Of a DNA stretch of 64,000 bases, positions 54,802 to 63,428 are shown in pieces. Each line of letters opens with the position of its first letter. The first letter of the stretch is position 1. The position numbers and the translations under genes were made by a program. Origin of the DNA: Shewanella loihica PV-4 (GTDB lineage: Bacteria > Pseudomonadota > Gammaproteobacteria > Enterobacterales > Shewanellaceae); contig NC_009092.1 in NCBI RefSeq assembly GCF_000016065.1, forward strand, positions 310,001 to 374,000, given 5' to 3'. The notes below the pieces were generated by a model that did no database searches, was not told where the DNA came from, and saw nothing but the letters and a program-made list of their open reading frames with translations.

Positions 54802-57222
54802 TTGAAAGAGCAAGAGCATTTTATCGCAACGGCGGAGCGCTTAAACAAAGTGCGTTTAGCGCGTGCGCTTGCCATGTTGACGCCTCTGCAGCGTCATCTG
54901 ATGCAACTGATCCCTGTGCTGTTTCACTATCATCGTAGTGACTTCCCTGGCTACAACGGCCCCATGACGCCAAGCGGCGTGTTCGAATATTTTCCCAGTG
55001 ACGATGCCCTAGAGGCCTGCCGTACCTTAGGGCTCAGCGAGCCCCAGGTGATCCATCAGCAGCAGAGCGCCCTGTATGGTGTTTATACCATGGGCAGTAC
55101 CGCCAGTTTTGGGCAAAACCCTAAGAGTGATATCGACGTCTGGTTGGTGTATGACCCAACCCTGGCCGACGATGAAATCGCTTCCCTGCAGGATAAGTCG
55201 CAGCTACTGACGGCCTGGTTCGGGCAGCACGATCTCGAAGTGAATATCTATCTGGTTCATCCAAAACAGTTTATTTCAAGCAGTCGCGACGGCGTGGTTC
55301 AGACCGCAAGCCTGGGGTGCGAGAATAGTGGCAGCGTGCAGCACTGGTTGCTGCTGGAAGAATTTTACCGCAGCCAGATCTGTCTCGGCGGTAAGCGGGT
55401 CGCCTGGTGGCCAGGGGCCGAGGCGATCGAGAGCCATCTCTTTCTGGGGGACGTGAGTAACCTGCCCGCCAGTGAGTATTTCGGCGCCTCCCTGTGGCAG
55501 CTCTACAAAGGCTTGGACAAGCCCCATAAGGCGCTGCTCAAGGTAATGCTGCTGGAGGCCTATGCCAGCGATTATCCCAATAGTAACCTAGTGACCACCC
55601 AGGTGTGGCAACGCACTCTGGCGGGGGATTTTTCGGCCTTCAACGATGCCTATTTTCTCCTGTATCAATCGATCGAACACTATCTGGAATATAAGAACGA
55701 TAAGCGGCGCCTCGAGATCGTACGTCGCTGCTTCTATTTGAAATGCGGTATCAGGCTGACGGTGGCGGAGCACCCTAAAGATTGGCGTTACTATAAGTTG
55801 CAATCCTTGGTGACGCGCTGGGGTTGGTCCGATAACCTGCTGCGCACCTTAGATCAATGCGCCAGCTGGCACTGTGGTCAGTTGCAGTGGTTCAACGAGC
55901 AGCTCAATGAGTTGATGCTGGGCTGTTATCAGACCCTCCTACAATTTGCCTCGGCCAACAAGCTGAGCGACAGCCTGAAGATCTCCGAGTTGGGGCTGTT
56001 GACCCGCAAGCTACACACCTACTTTAGCGAGGATGACAAGCAGATCATCAGCCTCAACCGACTCTGGACCCGCTCGGTAGCCGAGGCGCACCTGACGGTG
56101 ATCTACAGCCATAATACCAAGGAGTATTACCTTTACCGCTGCACCCCAGAATCGAAAAACTTCATGGGGAATCGTGCGGTATTTCACTCCCATAGCAAGG
56201 CTAAGTTATTGATTTGGGCCAGCCTGAATGGCGTATCTACCGCCCAGACTCAGTGGTACGCCTATGGCGAAGGCAAAGGCCAGGATAAGGCGCTCACCAA
56301 GGCGGCCAAGCGTCTGCCCACTATCATGACGGAGCGTCGCTGGCGGGCATCTAAGCTGGACTTGTGTCAGCCGTGGCATTTTCGTCAGCTGCTATTTCTC
56401 ATCAATTTCAATCGCGATGAGACCCAGCTGTGGCGGGGGCAGGAGATCATCTTCGACTACATGAACGCCAACATCTTCTCCATGGGGCGTCACCACAGGA
56501 ATATGGTGCAGTCGCTGGATGTTATCTGTCAAAACAGCTGGGGAGAGTGGCACTGCCATCATTTCGAGGGTAACGAAGCCATCTTAGATGCCTTGGTCTA
56601 CATCACCCCTGGCATGCAGCGGGCACCCCAGCAGGTGAAGGTGGATGTGGTGAGCTGCTCCAGCCGTCTCAGTACCCAGATAGAGCGCAGCATCAGCCAG
56701 CTGGTTCACCGAGCAAATCGTATGTGTACCAAGGCGAAAACCTCGTCGACTATGGTGCACCCCTTGCAGGTGGGCGGGATAAAATATGGCCTGTTTTTCA
56801 ACTCCAAGGGCATGGTGTATCAGGACTTGAGTGAGTCCACGGCCTTCTATCAACGTCTCTCCAAGCAGCGAATGCTCGAGCTGCCGCGGCCGGATCTCGG
56901 CAACGAGCCTTTCAGCAAGATCCCCGAGGTGATCCAGGATTTTGCCGCCATAGGTGCGATTCAATACTTCTTGCGCCCGGGCAAGGAGGGGATAGACGTA
57001 TTTGTGCTGGATGAAAAAAATGAACTGAATCATTATGTTCAGCCGGGGAACAACCTAGAGGAGCTGGTGAGTCAGGTGAGTCATCATCATGCTTTTGCCG
57101 ACTCTTATCTGGATAACGAACGCTTTAATCTACCGCAGTTTTTCCGTTTGGTCAGAGTCGATGGCCGACTGCAGGCGCAGCCCTTTGGGGTCAACGTCGA
57201 CGAGGCAGCCATCGAATTTTAA
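54802..57222 (+). CDS. cyaA: Class I adenylate cyclase
   Basis: An 806-residue class I adenylate cyclase, which makes cAMP for CRP. The N-terminal catalytic domain has a nucleotidyltransferase motif: G98-S99 in MGSTASFGQNPKSDIDVWLVYD, with D110 and D112 as metal ligands. The C-terminal regulatory half (from about 450) includes the conserved HYVQPGNN segment. The start is a TTG at 54802: the frame is closed upstream at 54760-54762 and there is no ATG or GTG between. E. coli cyaA also starts with TTG, which limits its expression. It is divergent from hemC and convergent with cyaY, with 7 bp between the stops. Confidence 0.96.
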   Translation: MKEQEHFIATAERLNKVRLARALAMLTPLQRHLMQLIPVLFHYHRSDFPGYNGPMTPSGVFEYFPSDDALEACRTLGLSEPQVIHQQQSALYGVYTMGSTASFGQNPKSDIDVWLVYDPTLADDEIASLQDKSQLLTAWFGQHDLEVNIYLVHPKQFISSSRDGVVQTASLGCENSGSVQHWLLLEEFYRSQICLGGKRVAWWPGAEAIESHLFLGDVSNLPASEYFGASLWQLYKGLDKPHKALLKVMLLEAYASDYPNSNLVTTQVWQRTLAGDFSAFNDAYFLLYQSIEHYLEYKNDKRRLEIVRRCFYLKCGIRLTVAEHPKDWRYYKLQSLVTRWGWSDNLLRTLDQCASWHCGQLQWFNEQLNELMLGCYQTLLQFASANKLSDSLKISELGLLTRKLHTYFSEDDKQIISLNRLWTRSVAEAHLTVIYSHNTKEYYLYRCTPESKNFMGNRAVFHSHSKAKLLIWASLNGVSTAQTQWYAYGEGKGQDKALTKAAKRLPTIMTERRWRASKLDLCQPWHFRQLLFLINFNRDETQLWRGQEIIFDYMNANIFSMGRHHRNMVQSLDVICQNSWGEWHCHHFEGNEAILDALVYITPGMQRAPQQVKVDVVSCSSRLSTQIERSISQLVHRANRMCTKAKTSSTMVHPLQVGGIKYGLFFNSKGMVYQDLSESTAFYQRLSKQRMLELPRPDLGNEPFSKIPEVIQDFAAIGAIQYFLRPGKEGIDVFVLDEKNELNHYVQPGNNLEELVSQVSHHHAFADSYLDNERFNLPQFFRLVRVDGRLQAQPFGVNVDEAAIEF

Positions 57223-57229
57223 CGCCGGC

Positions 57230-57562
57230 TTACAGGCTCAGCGCTATGCCGCCCTGACGCAGGATAGAGGCGAGCACGAAGGGCATAAATTCGCCCGCAT
57301 CGCTGCGCTCATCCAGCCATTTACCCTCGACGTAAGAGAAGTGGTATCCACCAAACTGTGTCGCTACCCAGATCTGATGCAGGGGCTCTTGCTTATTGAT
57401 GACTATCTTGGACTTGTCCTGGAACTCGAGTTGCAAAACATTGCCTGAGGCATCGATGTCGATATCGGCATCTTGTTCATCGATTGCGTTCTCTATGGCA
57501 TCTTCAAGTGCGGTAAACATTTCGTCGGCGAGTTGGTGATACTCTGAATCTGTCATTGCCAT
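57230..57562 (-). CDS. cyaY: Iron-sulfur assembly protein CyaY (bacterial frataxin)
   Basis: A 110-residue frataxin homologue. The acidic first helix ([35 protein letters not shown]) is the iron-binding face, and the sheet with [26 protein letters not shown] and the [10 protein letters not shown] end follow. It regulates iron delivery and the rate of cluster assembly on IscS-IscU. The start is set at the ATG at 57562 with aagga eight bases upstream; the longer open frame to 57604 is not needed. It is convergent with cyaA, as in E. coli. Confidence 0.94.
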   Translation of the reverse strand: MAMTDSEYHQLADEMFTALEDAIENAIDEQDADIDIDASGNVLQLEFQDKSKIVINKQEPLHQIWVATQFGGYHFSYVEGKWLDERSDAGEFMPFVLASILRQGGIALSL

Positions 57563-58093
57563 CTGGGCATCCTTCAGTGGAGTGGGTTGTTGCAGAGCCC
57601 ACATAGTAATACCAAATTTACCAAATATCTAACTTTGGCCGGGCCCTTGTGAGGTGAAGTTTGTCGCCAGTCGCCCGCCTCTCTCTCTGCTTTGCAGAAA
57701 CTAAGGAGGTAGCCTCGGCTTGCCAATGAATAAAAATATTCACATTCGGGGGTTTTAGTCTGGGTTAAGCTTGACGTTTTGGCCCTATCTCTGCAAACAT
57801 CAGACAGACTCGATATTGGTTGTGCGCGGGCGAGTCAGGCGAAGGGCAAGGGCCCAGTTTGATGACGATAAAGCGAGATTTTGCTGAGCAGGGATTTCGT
57901 TTGTCAGGTCGATGCCTGAAATATGAAAAGTGAATTTTTATGGCTTTTAGCGGGGATTTATCCTGTTTGGGGTAAAAATCATCTTTTTCTCTCCCGCGAG
58001 CCGAGATAGTGCGTACAATCATGAGAAACATGATGAAAAAGGTACGGAGCCCTTTGGCTACCGTGTGTGATCCCCTCGAAACTGGAATGTCTG
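57563..58093. other. Long intergenic region between cyaY and lptM
   Basis: A 531-bp region between divergent genes. No RNA gene or known riboswitch was recognised; a lysine riboswitch was specifically looked for because lysA is downstream and its core motifs are absent. A possible -10 element TACAAT stands at 58014-58019, 75 bp before lptM, without a convincing -35. Two minus-strand open frames here look spurious. Confidence 0.5.
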
Positions 58094-58261
58094 ATGTTGA
58101 ATAAGATGAAACCGATTTTACTTATGGTGTTGGCGAGCGCGGCGCTGAGCGGCTGCGGGCAGAAGGGGCCTCTGTATAAATCGCCAGCGCAAGAAGACAA
58201 CCAGAAGCCGCAGGTGGAACAGCCCACGCCAGCAACCGAGCAGAATAACAATAAGGATTAA
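58094..58261 (+). CDS. lptM: LPS-assembly lipoprotein LptM (YifL)
   Basis: A 55-residue lipoprotein. After a signal segment, the lipobox ALSGC gives a lipidated cysteine at residue 21, followed by the hallmark CGQKGPLY and a Gln/Pro/Asn-rich tail. In E. coli, LptM binds the LptD-LptE translocon and helps LptD fold with native disulfides. The ATG at 58094 is chosen (ggaa upstream); the frame opens at 58067. It sits directly before lysA, whose ribosome binding site lies within the end of this gene, as in other Gammaproteobacteria. Confidence 0.92.
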   Translation: MLNKMKPILLMVLASAALSGCGQKGPLYKSPAQEDNQKPQVEQPTPATEQNNNKD

Positions 58262-58266
58262 GCCCA

Positions 58267-59511
58267 GTGGATCACTTTCTCTATCAACAAGATGAACTCT
58301 ATGCCGAGCAATGTACCGTTGCCTCTCTCGCAGAAACCTATGGCACGCCGCTCTATGTCTATTCGCGCGCGACCCTAGAGCGCCACTGGCATGCCTTCGA
58401 CAATGCGGTTGCCGACCATCCCCATATGATCTGCTACGCGGTGAAGGCCAACTCTAACCTGGCGGTGCTGAATGTGTTAGCGCGTCTGGGCAGTGGCTTC
58501 GATATCGTCTCCGGCGGCGAGTTGGCAAGAGTATTAGAAGCCGGTGGTGAGGCGAGTAAGGTGGTCTTCTCTGGCGTCGGCAAGACAGTTGCCGAGATGG
58601 AGATGGCCCTGGAAGCGGGGATCTACTGCTTCAATGTCGAGTCGGCCGCCGAGCTCGAGCAGCTTAACCTGGTCGCACTGAGGCTGGGCAAAGTCGCGCC
58701 TGTATCACTGCGGGTTAACCCAGATGTGGACGCCGGCACACACCCTTATATCTCGACCGGCTTGAAAGAGAATAAGTTTGGTATCGCCATGGAAGAGGCC
58801 GAGGCGATCTTCCTGCGGGCAAATGAATTGCCGGGCCTGGCAGTGAAGGGCGCCGATTGCCATATCGGCTCGCAGCTCACCGAGTTACAGCCTTTCCTCG
58901 ATGCCATGGATCGCATGTTGGCCCTCATCGACCGTCTGGCCGAGCAGGGGGTGAAGATTGCGCACCTGGATGTGGGCGGCGGTCTGGGGGTCACCTATGA
59001 TGGCGAGCAGCCGCCGGAGCCGAGTGCCTACGCCAGTGCCCTGCTTGGTAAACTCGCGGGACGCGACCTCAAGCTCATCTTCGAGCCGGGACGTGCCATT
59101 GCCGCCAATGCCGGTATCTTCGTGACTCAGGTGCTCTACCTGAAAGAGAACGCCGAGAAGAATTTCGCCCTAGTCGACGGCGCCATGAACGACCTTATTC
59201 GTCCTTCGCTGTATAGTGCCTGGCAGAAGATCATCCCTGTGGTTCCACGCCCAGGCGAGACCCGCCAATATGACGTGGTGGGCCCAGTGTGTGAGACGGG
59301 TGACTTCTTAGGCAAAGACAGGGCGCTCAACATCAGGGCCAATGATCTGTTGGCGGTGCGCTCGTCGGGCGCCTATGGCTTTACCATGGCATCAAATTAT
59401 AACTCTCGCCCCCGCGCCGCCGAGGTGATGGTGGATGGCGAACGTCATTATTTGGTGAGAGAGCGAGAAAAAGTCGCGCAATTATGGCAAGGTGAACAAC
59501 TCCTCCCTTAA
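58267..59511 (+). CDS. lysA: Diaminopimelate decarboxylase
   Basis: A 414-residue fold-type III PLP enzyme that decarboxylates meso-diaminopimelate to lysine. The PLP lysine is K60 in MICYAVKANSNLAVL. Also visible are GFDIVSGGEL, HIGSQL, the glycine loop GGGLGVTY, EPGRAIAANAG and, from the partner subunit, the catalytic cysteine in GPVCETGDF. The start is a GTG at 58267 with aagga eight bases before it, five bases after lptM. dapF, which supplies its substrate, follows. Confidence 0.96.
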   Translation: MDHFLYQQDELYAEQCTVASLAETYGTPLYVYSRATLERHWHAFDNAVADHPHMICYAVKANSNLAVLNVLARLGSGFDIVSGGELARVLEAGGEASKVVFSGVGKTVAEMEMALEAGIYCFNVESAAELEQLNLVALRLGKVAPVSLRVNPDVDAGTHPYISTGLKENKFGIAMEEAEAIFLRANELPGLAVKGADCHIGSQLTELQPFLDAMDRMLALIDRLAEQGVKIAHLDVGGGLGVTYDGEQPPEPSAYASALLGKLAGRDLKLIFEPGRAIAANAGIFVTQVLYLKENAEKNFALVDGAMNDLIRPSLYSAWQKIIPVVPRPGETRQYDVVGPVCETGDFLGKDRALNIRANDLLAVRSSGAYGFTMASNYNSRPRAAEVMVDGERHYLVREREKVAQLWQGEQLLP

Positions 59512-59548
59512 GCAGGGCAGGCCGGTTACTTTTTGAAGGAAAACACAT

Positions 59549-60388
59549 TTGATCCATTTCACCAAGATGCACGGTTTAGGCAATGACTTTATGGTGGTCG
59601 ATGGCGTGACGCAGAACGTCTATTTCTCGCCCGAGCAGATAAAGCGCTTAGCGGATCGCAACTTCGGCATCGGTTTCGATCAGCTCCTGTTGGTGGAGCC
59701 GCCCTATGATCCTGATTTGGATTTTCACTATCGCATCTTTAATGCCGATGGCAGCGAAGTCGAGCAGTGTGGCAATGGCGCTCGCTGTTTCGCGCGCTTC
59801 GTTAAGAGCAAGGGCTTGATCAATAAGCAGAAGATCAAGGTCAGTACCTCTTCTGGCAAGATGACCTTGCGCCTTGAACGTGACGGCAGCGTCACGGTCA
59901 ACATGGGAATCCCTGTGCTGGAGCCGAGTCGCATCCCATTCAATGCCAAGAAGGCGGAGAAGACCTACCTACTGCAGGCCGATATGCCTGAGGGCATGCA
60001 GACCTTCCTCTGCGGCGCCGTGTCTATGGGTAATCCTCACTGTGTGCTGGAGGTCGACGATGTGGCCAACGCTGATGTCGAGCGGATAGGTTCACTGCTC
60101 ACCAAGCATGAACGTTTCCCCAAGGGGGTGAACGTAGGTTTCATGCAGGTGGTCGATGCAAACCATATTAAACTTAGAGTGTATGAACGCGGCGCGGCCG
60201 AAACCTTGGCCTGTGGCAGCGGCGCCTGTGCGGCCGTGGCCGTGGGCCAACTGCAAGGCAAGCTCGCCAGACGCGTGCGAGTCGACCTTCCCGGTGGTAG
60301 CTTAACCATCAACTGGGAAGGCGAGGGTAAGCCCCTATGGATGACGGGGCCTGCTGAACATGTATACGATGGACAGATACAGCAATGA
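59549..60388 (+). CDS. dapF: Diaminopimelate epimerase
   Basis: A 279-residue PLP-independent epimerase that converts LL- to meso-diaminopimelate for peptidoglycan and lysine. The two catalytic cysteines are C74 in CGNGARC and C222 in [10 protein letters not shown]. The N-terminus [15 protein letters not shown] is complete only with the TTG at 59549 as start, which has gaagga at the proper distance. An ATG start (59567) would cut a conserved strand. It is 37 bp after lysA and overlaps the DUF484 gene by four bases. Confidence 0.95.
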   Translation: MIHFTKMHGLGNDFMVVDGVTQNVYFSPEQIKRLADRNFGIGFDQLLLVEPPYDPDLDFHYRIFNADGSEVEQCGNGARCFARFVKSKGLINKQKIKVSTSSGKMTLRLERDGSVTVNMGIPVLEPSRIPFNAKKAEKTYLLQADMPEGMQTFLCGAVSMGNPHCVLEVDDVANADVERIGSLLTKHERFPKGVNVGFMQVVDANHIKLRVYERGAAETLACGSGACAAVAVGQLQGKLARRVRVDLPGGSLTINWEGEGKPLWMTGPAEHVYDGQIQQ

Positions 60389-61023
60389 ATGATGCGATGA
60401 ACAAAAAAGCCGAGTTGCCCTTCGATGAAGTCTTGATCCGCGAGTATCTGCTCGACAATCCCGACTTTTTCGCCCGCTATCCCGAGCTGCTGTTGGCGAT
60501 GCGGATCCCCCATGAGCAGCGTGGCGCAGTATCCTTGGTGGAGCGTCGTCAGGAGATGCTGAGATCCAGGGTGACTCAGCTGGAGGAGGAGATCACCTCT
60601 TTGCTGGCCATGGCCTCGCGTAACGAACAGATCTATATGTTCAATACCGCCTTGTCGCTCAAGCTATTGCAGGCTGAGGATCTCGGTGACCTGAGGCAGA
60701 TACTGTCGAGCGAGTTGCAGAAGCAATTTCAGTTTACCCATGTCCGTTTGATCACTGTCCATGATATCGACAGCGAACTGTCGAACATCTGGAGCGAACG
60801 CCTGAAGCAGGGTTACTACTTCGGCCGTCTCACCCAGAACGAATCTAAGCGTCTGTTTGGCTGCGAGGTGGGCTCGGTGGCGCTGTCCCGCCTGTCACAG
60901 CAGTGTGGCCAGGTGATCTTTGCTATCGCCAGCCAAGACCCTATGCATTTCCATCCTGAAATGGATAACCTCTTGCTGGATCAGCTCAAACAGTTACTCG
61001 ACCACCTGCTGCCTAAGCTGTGA
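60385..61023 (+). CDS. DUF484 (YigA-like) protein
   Basis: A 212-residue protein of the DUF484 family, with a GAF-like fold preceded by a coiled coil. The N-terminal pattern [21 protein letters not shown] and [21 protein letters not shown] is typical. It lies between dapF and xerC in many Gammaproteobacteria; its molecular function is not established. Its start overlaps the dapF stop (ATGA at 60385-60388). Confidence 0.92.
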   Translation: MNDAMNKKAELPFDEVLIREYLLDNPDFFARYPELLLAMRIPHEQRGAVSLVERRQEMLRSRVTQLEEEITSLLAMASRNEQIYMFNTALSLKLLQAEDLGDLRQILSSELQKQFQFTHVRLITVHDIDSELSNIWSERLKQGYYFGRLTQNESKRLFGCEVGSVALSRLSQQCGQVIFAIASQDPMHFHPEMDNLLLDQLKQLLDHLLPKL

Positions 61024-61030
61024 GGCCGTG

Positions 61031-61924
61031 ATGTCTGACGACTGGGTGCAGGAATTTGTCTCATATCTGGTCAGTGAGCGGCAGCTCTCTCCCCACACGG
61101 TCAGAAACTATCGCTTCGAGCTCGAGCGGGTCGGCGAACTCCTCCCCGAGAATTTTATCTGGGCAGAGGTCAGCGACGAACAGCTGCAAGCCGTGCTCAA
61201 TAAGCTGCACCGCAAGGGGCTGGGGCCTCGCTCCATCGCCCTGACGCTGTCGGCCCTCAAGCAGTTTTGTCATTATCTGCTGCAAGAGGGCTATATCAAA
61301 AAAGATCCCTGCCTGAACCTCAGCGCCCCCAAACAGCAAAAGCCCCTGCCTAAGAATATGGATCTCGATTCCGTGACCCATCTTCTGTCTATCGAGGGGG
61401 ACGATGCGCTGGCGTTGCGGGATAAGGCGATCATGGAGCTGTTCTACTCTTCTGGCTTGCGTCTGGCCGAGCTGGCGGCCCTGGATACCCGAGATATCGC
61501 CAGCGGCGAGCATCAGGTCAAGGTCATGGGTAAGGGCAGCAAGGAGCGTATCGTACCCATTGGCCGCATGGCACTGAGTGCCATCGACGACTGGCTCAAG
61601 GTGCGCTCGCTTTTGCCCTGTGAAGACGACGCCCTGTTTGTCACCGCCAAGGGCAAACGCCTCGCCCACAGGAGCATACAGGCCAGGCTAAACAAGTGGG
61701 GTCAGCTGCAGGGGCTAAATGCCCGGGTGCATCCCCATAAGCTGCGCCACTCCTTTGCAACCCATATGCTGGAATCTAGCGCGGATCTCAGGGCGGTGCA
61801 GGAACTGCTGGGGCATGCCAACCTGTCGACGACTCAGGTCTACACCAGCCTGGACTTCCAACACCTAGCCAAGGTCTACGACGGCGCCCATCCCAGGGCG
61901 AAGAAGCGGGGTGGTAATGGTTAG
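61031..61924 (+). CDS. xerC: Tyrosine recombinase XerC
   Basis: A 297-residue site-specific recombinase which, with XerD, resolves chromosome dimers at dif. The catalytic set is complete: R144 (SGLRLAEL), K168 (VMGKGSK), H236 and R239 (HPHKLRH), H262 (LLGHANLS) and Y271 (TTQVYTSL). The N-terminal SAM-like DNA-binding domain spans 1-90. The ATG at 61031 is preferred over a longer open frame that overlaps the DUF484 gene. It begins seven bases after that gene and overlaps yigB at its end. Confidence 0.96.
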   Translation: MSDDWVQEFVSYLVSERQLSPHTVRNYRFELERVGELLPENFIWAEVSDEQLQAVLNKLHRKGLGPRSIALTLSALKQFCHYLLQEGYIKKDPCLNLSAPKQQKPLPKNMDLDSVTHLLSIEGDDALALRDKAIMELFYSSGLRLAELAALDTRDIASGEHQVKVMGKGSKERIVPIGRMALSAIDDWLKVRSLLPCEDDALFVTAKGKRLAHRSIQARLNKWGQLQGLNARVHPHKLRHSFATHMLESSADLRAVQELLGHANLSTTQVYTSLDFQHLAKVYDGAHPRAKKRGGNG

Positions 61925-62639
61925 TGTGGCGATAGGTCTGCGACCCTTTAAGGCGATCAGCTTCGATCTGGACGATACCCTGTATGATAACCGGCCTATC
62001 ATCATGGCGGCTGAGCAGCGCCTGCTAAGCTTTCTGGCACAAAGGCATCCACTGACCCAAGCTTGGAGCCTGGATGATTGGCAGGTATTGAAGCGCAGTT
62101 TGATAAGACAATCCCCAAGCCTGGCCCACGACACCTCGGCGGCGCGCCTGGTTACTCTGGAGCAGGGGCTGATAACCCTAGGTTACGCTAAGACGCAGGC
62201 GGGCGAGGCGGCGCAGCAGGCCCTGGCCTACTTTGTCGAGCAGCGCTCCGACTTTACCGTCGCGCCCGAGGTGATCGCCAAGCTCACTCGTCTGGCACGG
62301 CACTATCCCTTGATTGGCATCACCAACGGCAATGTCGATGCTCAGCGGATTGGGCTGGGTGAGGTGCTGGAGTTCGTCCTGCATCCCGGCAATGGCACTC
62401 GCATGAAGCCCTATCCCGATATGTTCTATCAGGCCTGTCAACGGCTGGATATCGGCTGTCATGAGCTCTTGCACCTTGGTGACAGCTTTAAGGCCGACGT
62501 TCAGGGGGCTCGCCGCGCGGGTTGCCAGGCTGCCTGGCTGAATCCGGCGGTTGGAAGGGAACCACAGCTAATTTCTGAGGGGCAACTACCCCATATGACC
62601 TGCAGCGATCTTGACGATCTGCTGGCCCTTATCGACTAA
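61917..62639 (+). CDS. yigB: HAD-family hydrolase, YigB type
   Basis: A 240-residue haloacid dehalogenase-like phosphatase. Motif I is D17-x-D19 in [11 protein letters not shown], motif II is ITNGN, motif III is a lysine in MKPYPDMF, and motif IV is [14 protein letters not shown] helical cap (about 25-110) sits between motifs I and II. E. coli YigB dephosphorylates the flavin precursor 5-amino-6-ribitylamino-uracil phosphate as well as FMN. The ATG at 61917 overlaps xerC by eight bases; the frame opens at a GTG at 61911. Last gene of the lptM to yigB cluster. Confidence 0.92.
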   Translation: MVSVAIGLRPFKAISFDLDDTLYDNRPIIMAAEQRLLSFLAQRHPLTQAWSLDDWQVLKRSLIRQSPSLAHDTSAARLVTLEQGLITLGYAKTQAGEAAQQALAYFVEQRSDFTVAPEVIAKLTRLARHYPLIGITNGNVDAQRIGLGEVLEFVLHPGNGTRMKPYPDMFYQACQRLDIGCHELLHLGDSFKADVQGARRAGCQAAWLNPAVGREPQLISEGQLPHMTCSDLDDLLALID

Positions 62640-62740
62640 GCTTGTCAGTCACTTATTTGCACTTTTCGGCTAACCATCACAGTCAGTTAACCTTCTTTCC
62701 TCTATTGTCGGTGCTCATATTTCAAGGATAGAGAGGACTT

Positions 62741-63316
62741 ATGCGTACAAGGTTACTTCCCCTGTTGCTGCTGGCGTGGACTACGCCCGTATTCGCCCAT
62801 GGGATCACCCATGGTGCGGGCTTCATGACCGGCTTTAATCATCCGGTGCTCGGTTTCGATCACCTGCTGGCCATGCTGAGTGTGGGCCTGTTGAGCACCC
62901 AGTTGGGTGGGCGGGCGATCTGGACGGTACCGCTCGCCTTCATGGCCTTCATGTTGGTCGGTGGCATCCTTGGCCTCTATGGCGTGGCTTTACCTTGGGT
63001 TGAGCTGGGGATCGCCCTGTCGGTGTTGCTGCTTGGTCTGGCCATCGCCTTGGGTAGGCACATTCCGCTGCTGCTCGCCATGGGGTTTGTGGGGCTGTTT
63101 GCCATCTTTCACGGCCACGCCCACGGCGCCGAGATGCCGGCCTTAGCCAGCCCGGTGCTCTATGCGCTTGGCTTCCTCACGGGAACCGCTGTGATCCATC
63201 TGCTAGGCGTGGCGCTCGGCATCATAATGCAGCAGCTGAGCCATAAGCTGCCGCTGCTGCGTCTCAGTGGCGGCGTGATCGCCTTGGTCGGTGGTTATCT
63301 GATTGTCGGCGCCTAG
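62741..63316 (+). CDS. HupE/UreJ-family membrane protein
   Basis: A 191-residue protein with a signal peptide (1-19, cut before HGITHGAG) and about six further hydrophobic helices. Histidine-rich motifs HGITHG, NHPVLGFDHLLAM and HGHAHGAEM are those of the HupE/UreJ family, thought to move nickel or cobalt across the inner membrane. No hydrogenase or urease genes are in the window, so the metal user is not evident. It has a good ribosome binding site (agagagga) and its own hairpin terminator. Confidence 0.92.
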   Translation: MRTRLLPLLLLAWTTPVFAHGITHGAGFMTGFNHPVLGFDHLLAMLSVGLLSTQLGGRAIWTVPLAFMAFMLVGGILGLYGVALPWVELGIALSVLLLGLAIALGRHIPLLLAMGFVGLFAIFHGHAHGAEMPALASPVLYALGFLTGTAVIHLLGVALGIIMQQLSHKLPLLRLSGGVIALVGGYLIVGA

Positions 63317-63331
63317 GCCGCCGATTGGATA

Positions 63332-63360
63332 GGGGCGCCGATTGCTGCGCCCCTTCTCTT
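63332..63360 (+). terminator. Probable terminator after hupE
   Basis: GGGGCGC (63332-63338) pairs with GCGCCCC (63347-63353), loop of eight, followed by TTCTCTT. The T-run is interrupted, so termination may be partial. Confidence 0.6.
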
Positions 63361-63428
63361 GCTAAGTGATAGATAACTAAGCTTTAAATAGCTAATTGTT
63401 GAATGGCTATGTTTTAAAAAGCTATGTT

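Noticed and set aside
57720..57757. Ten-codon open frame (ATG at 57726) after an aaggaggt sequence
   Set aside because: The Shine-Dalgarno-like sequence is too far from the ATG, and the peptide has no recognisable leader-peptide features such as lysine codons in series beyond two.
57765..58031. 88-codon minus-strand open frame between cyaY and lptM
   Set aside because: No recognisable domain, basic and cysteine-containing composition typical of chance frames, no good ribosome binding site.
57563..58093. Lysine riboswitch before lptM-lysA
   Set aside because: The conserved lysine-box core sequences were not found, and the region lacks a downstream terminator or sequestering hairpin.
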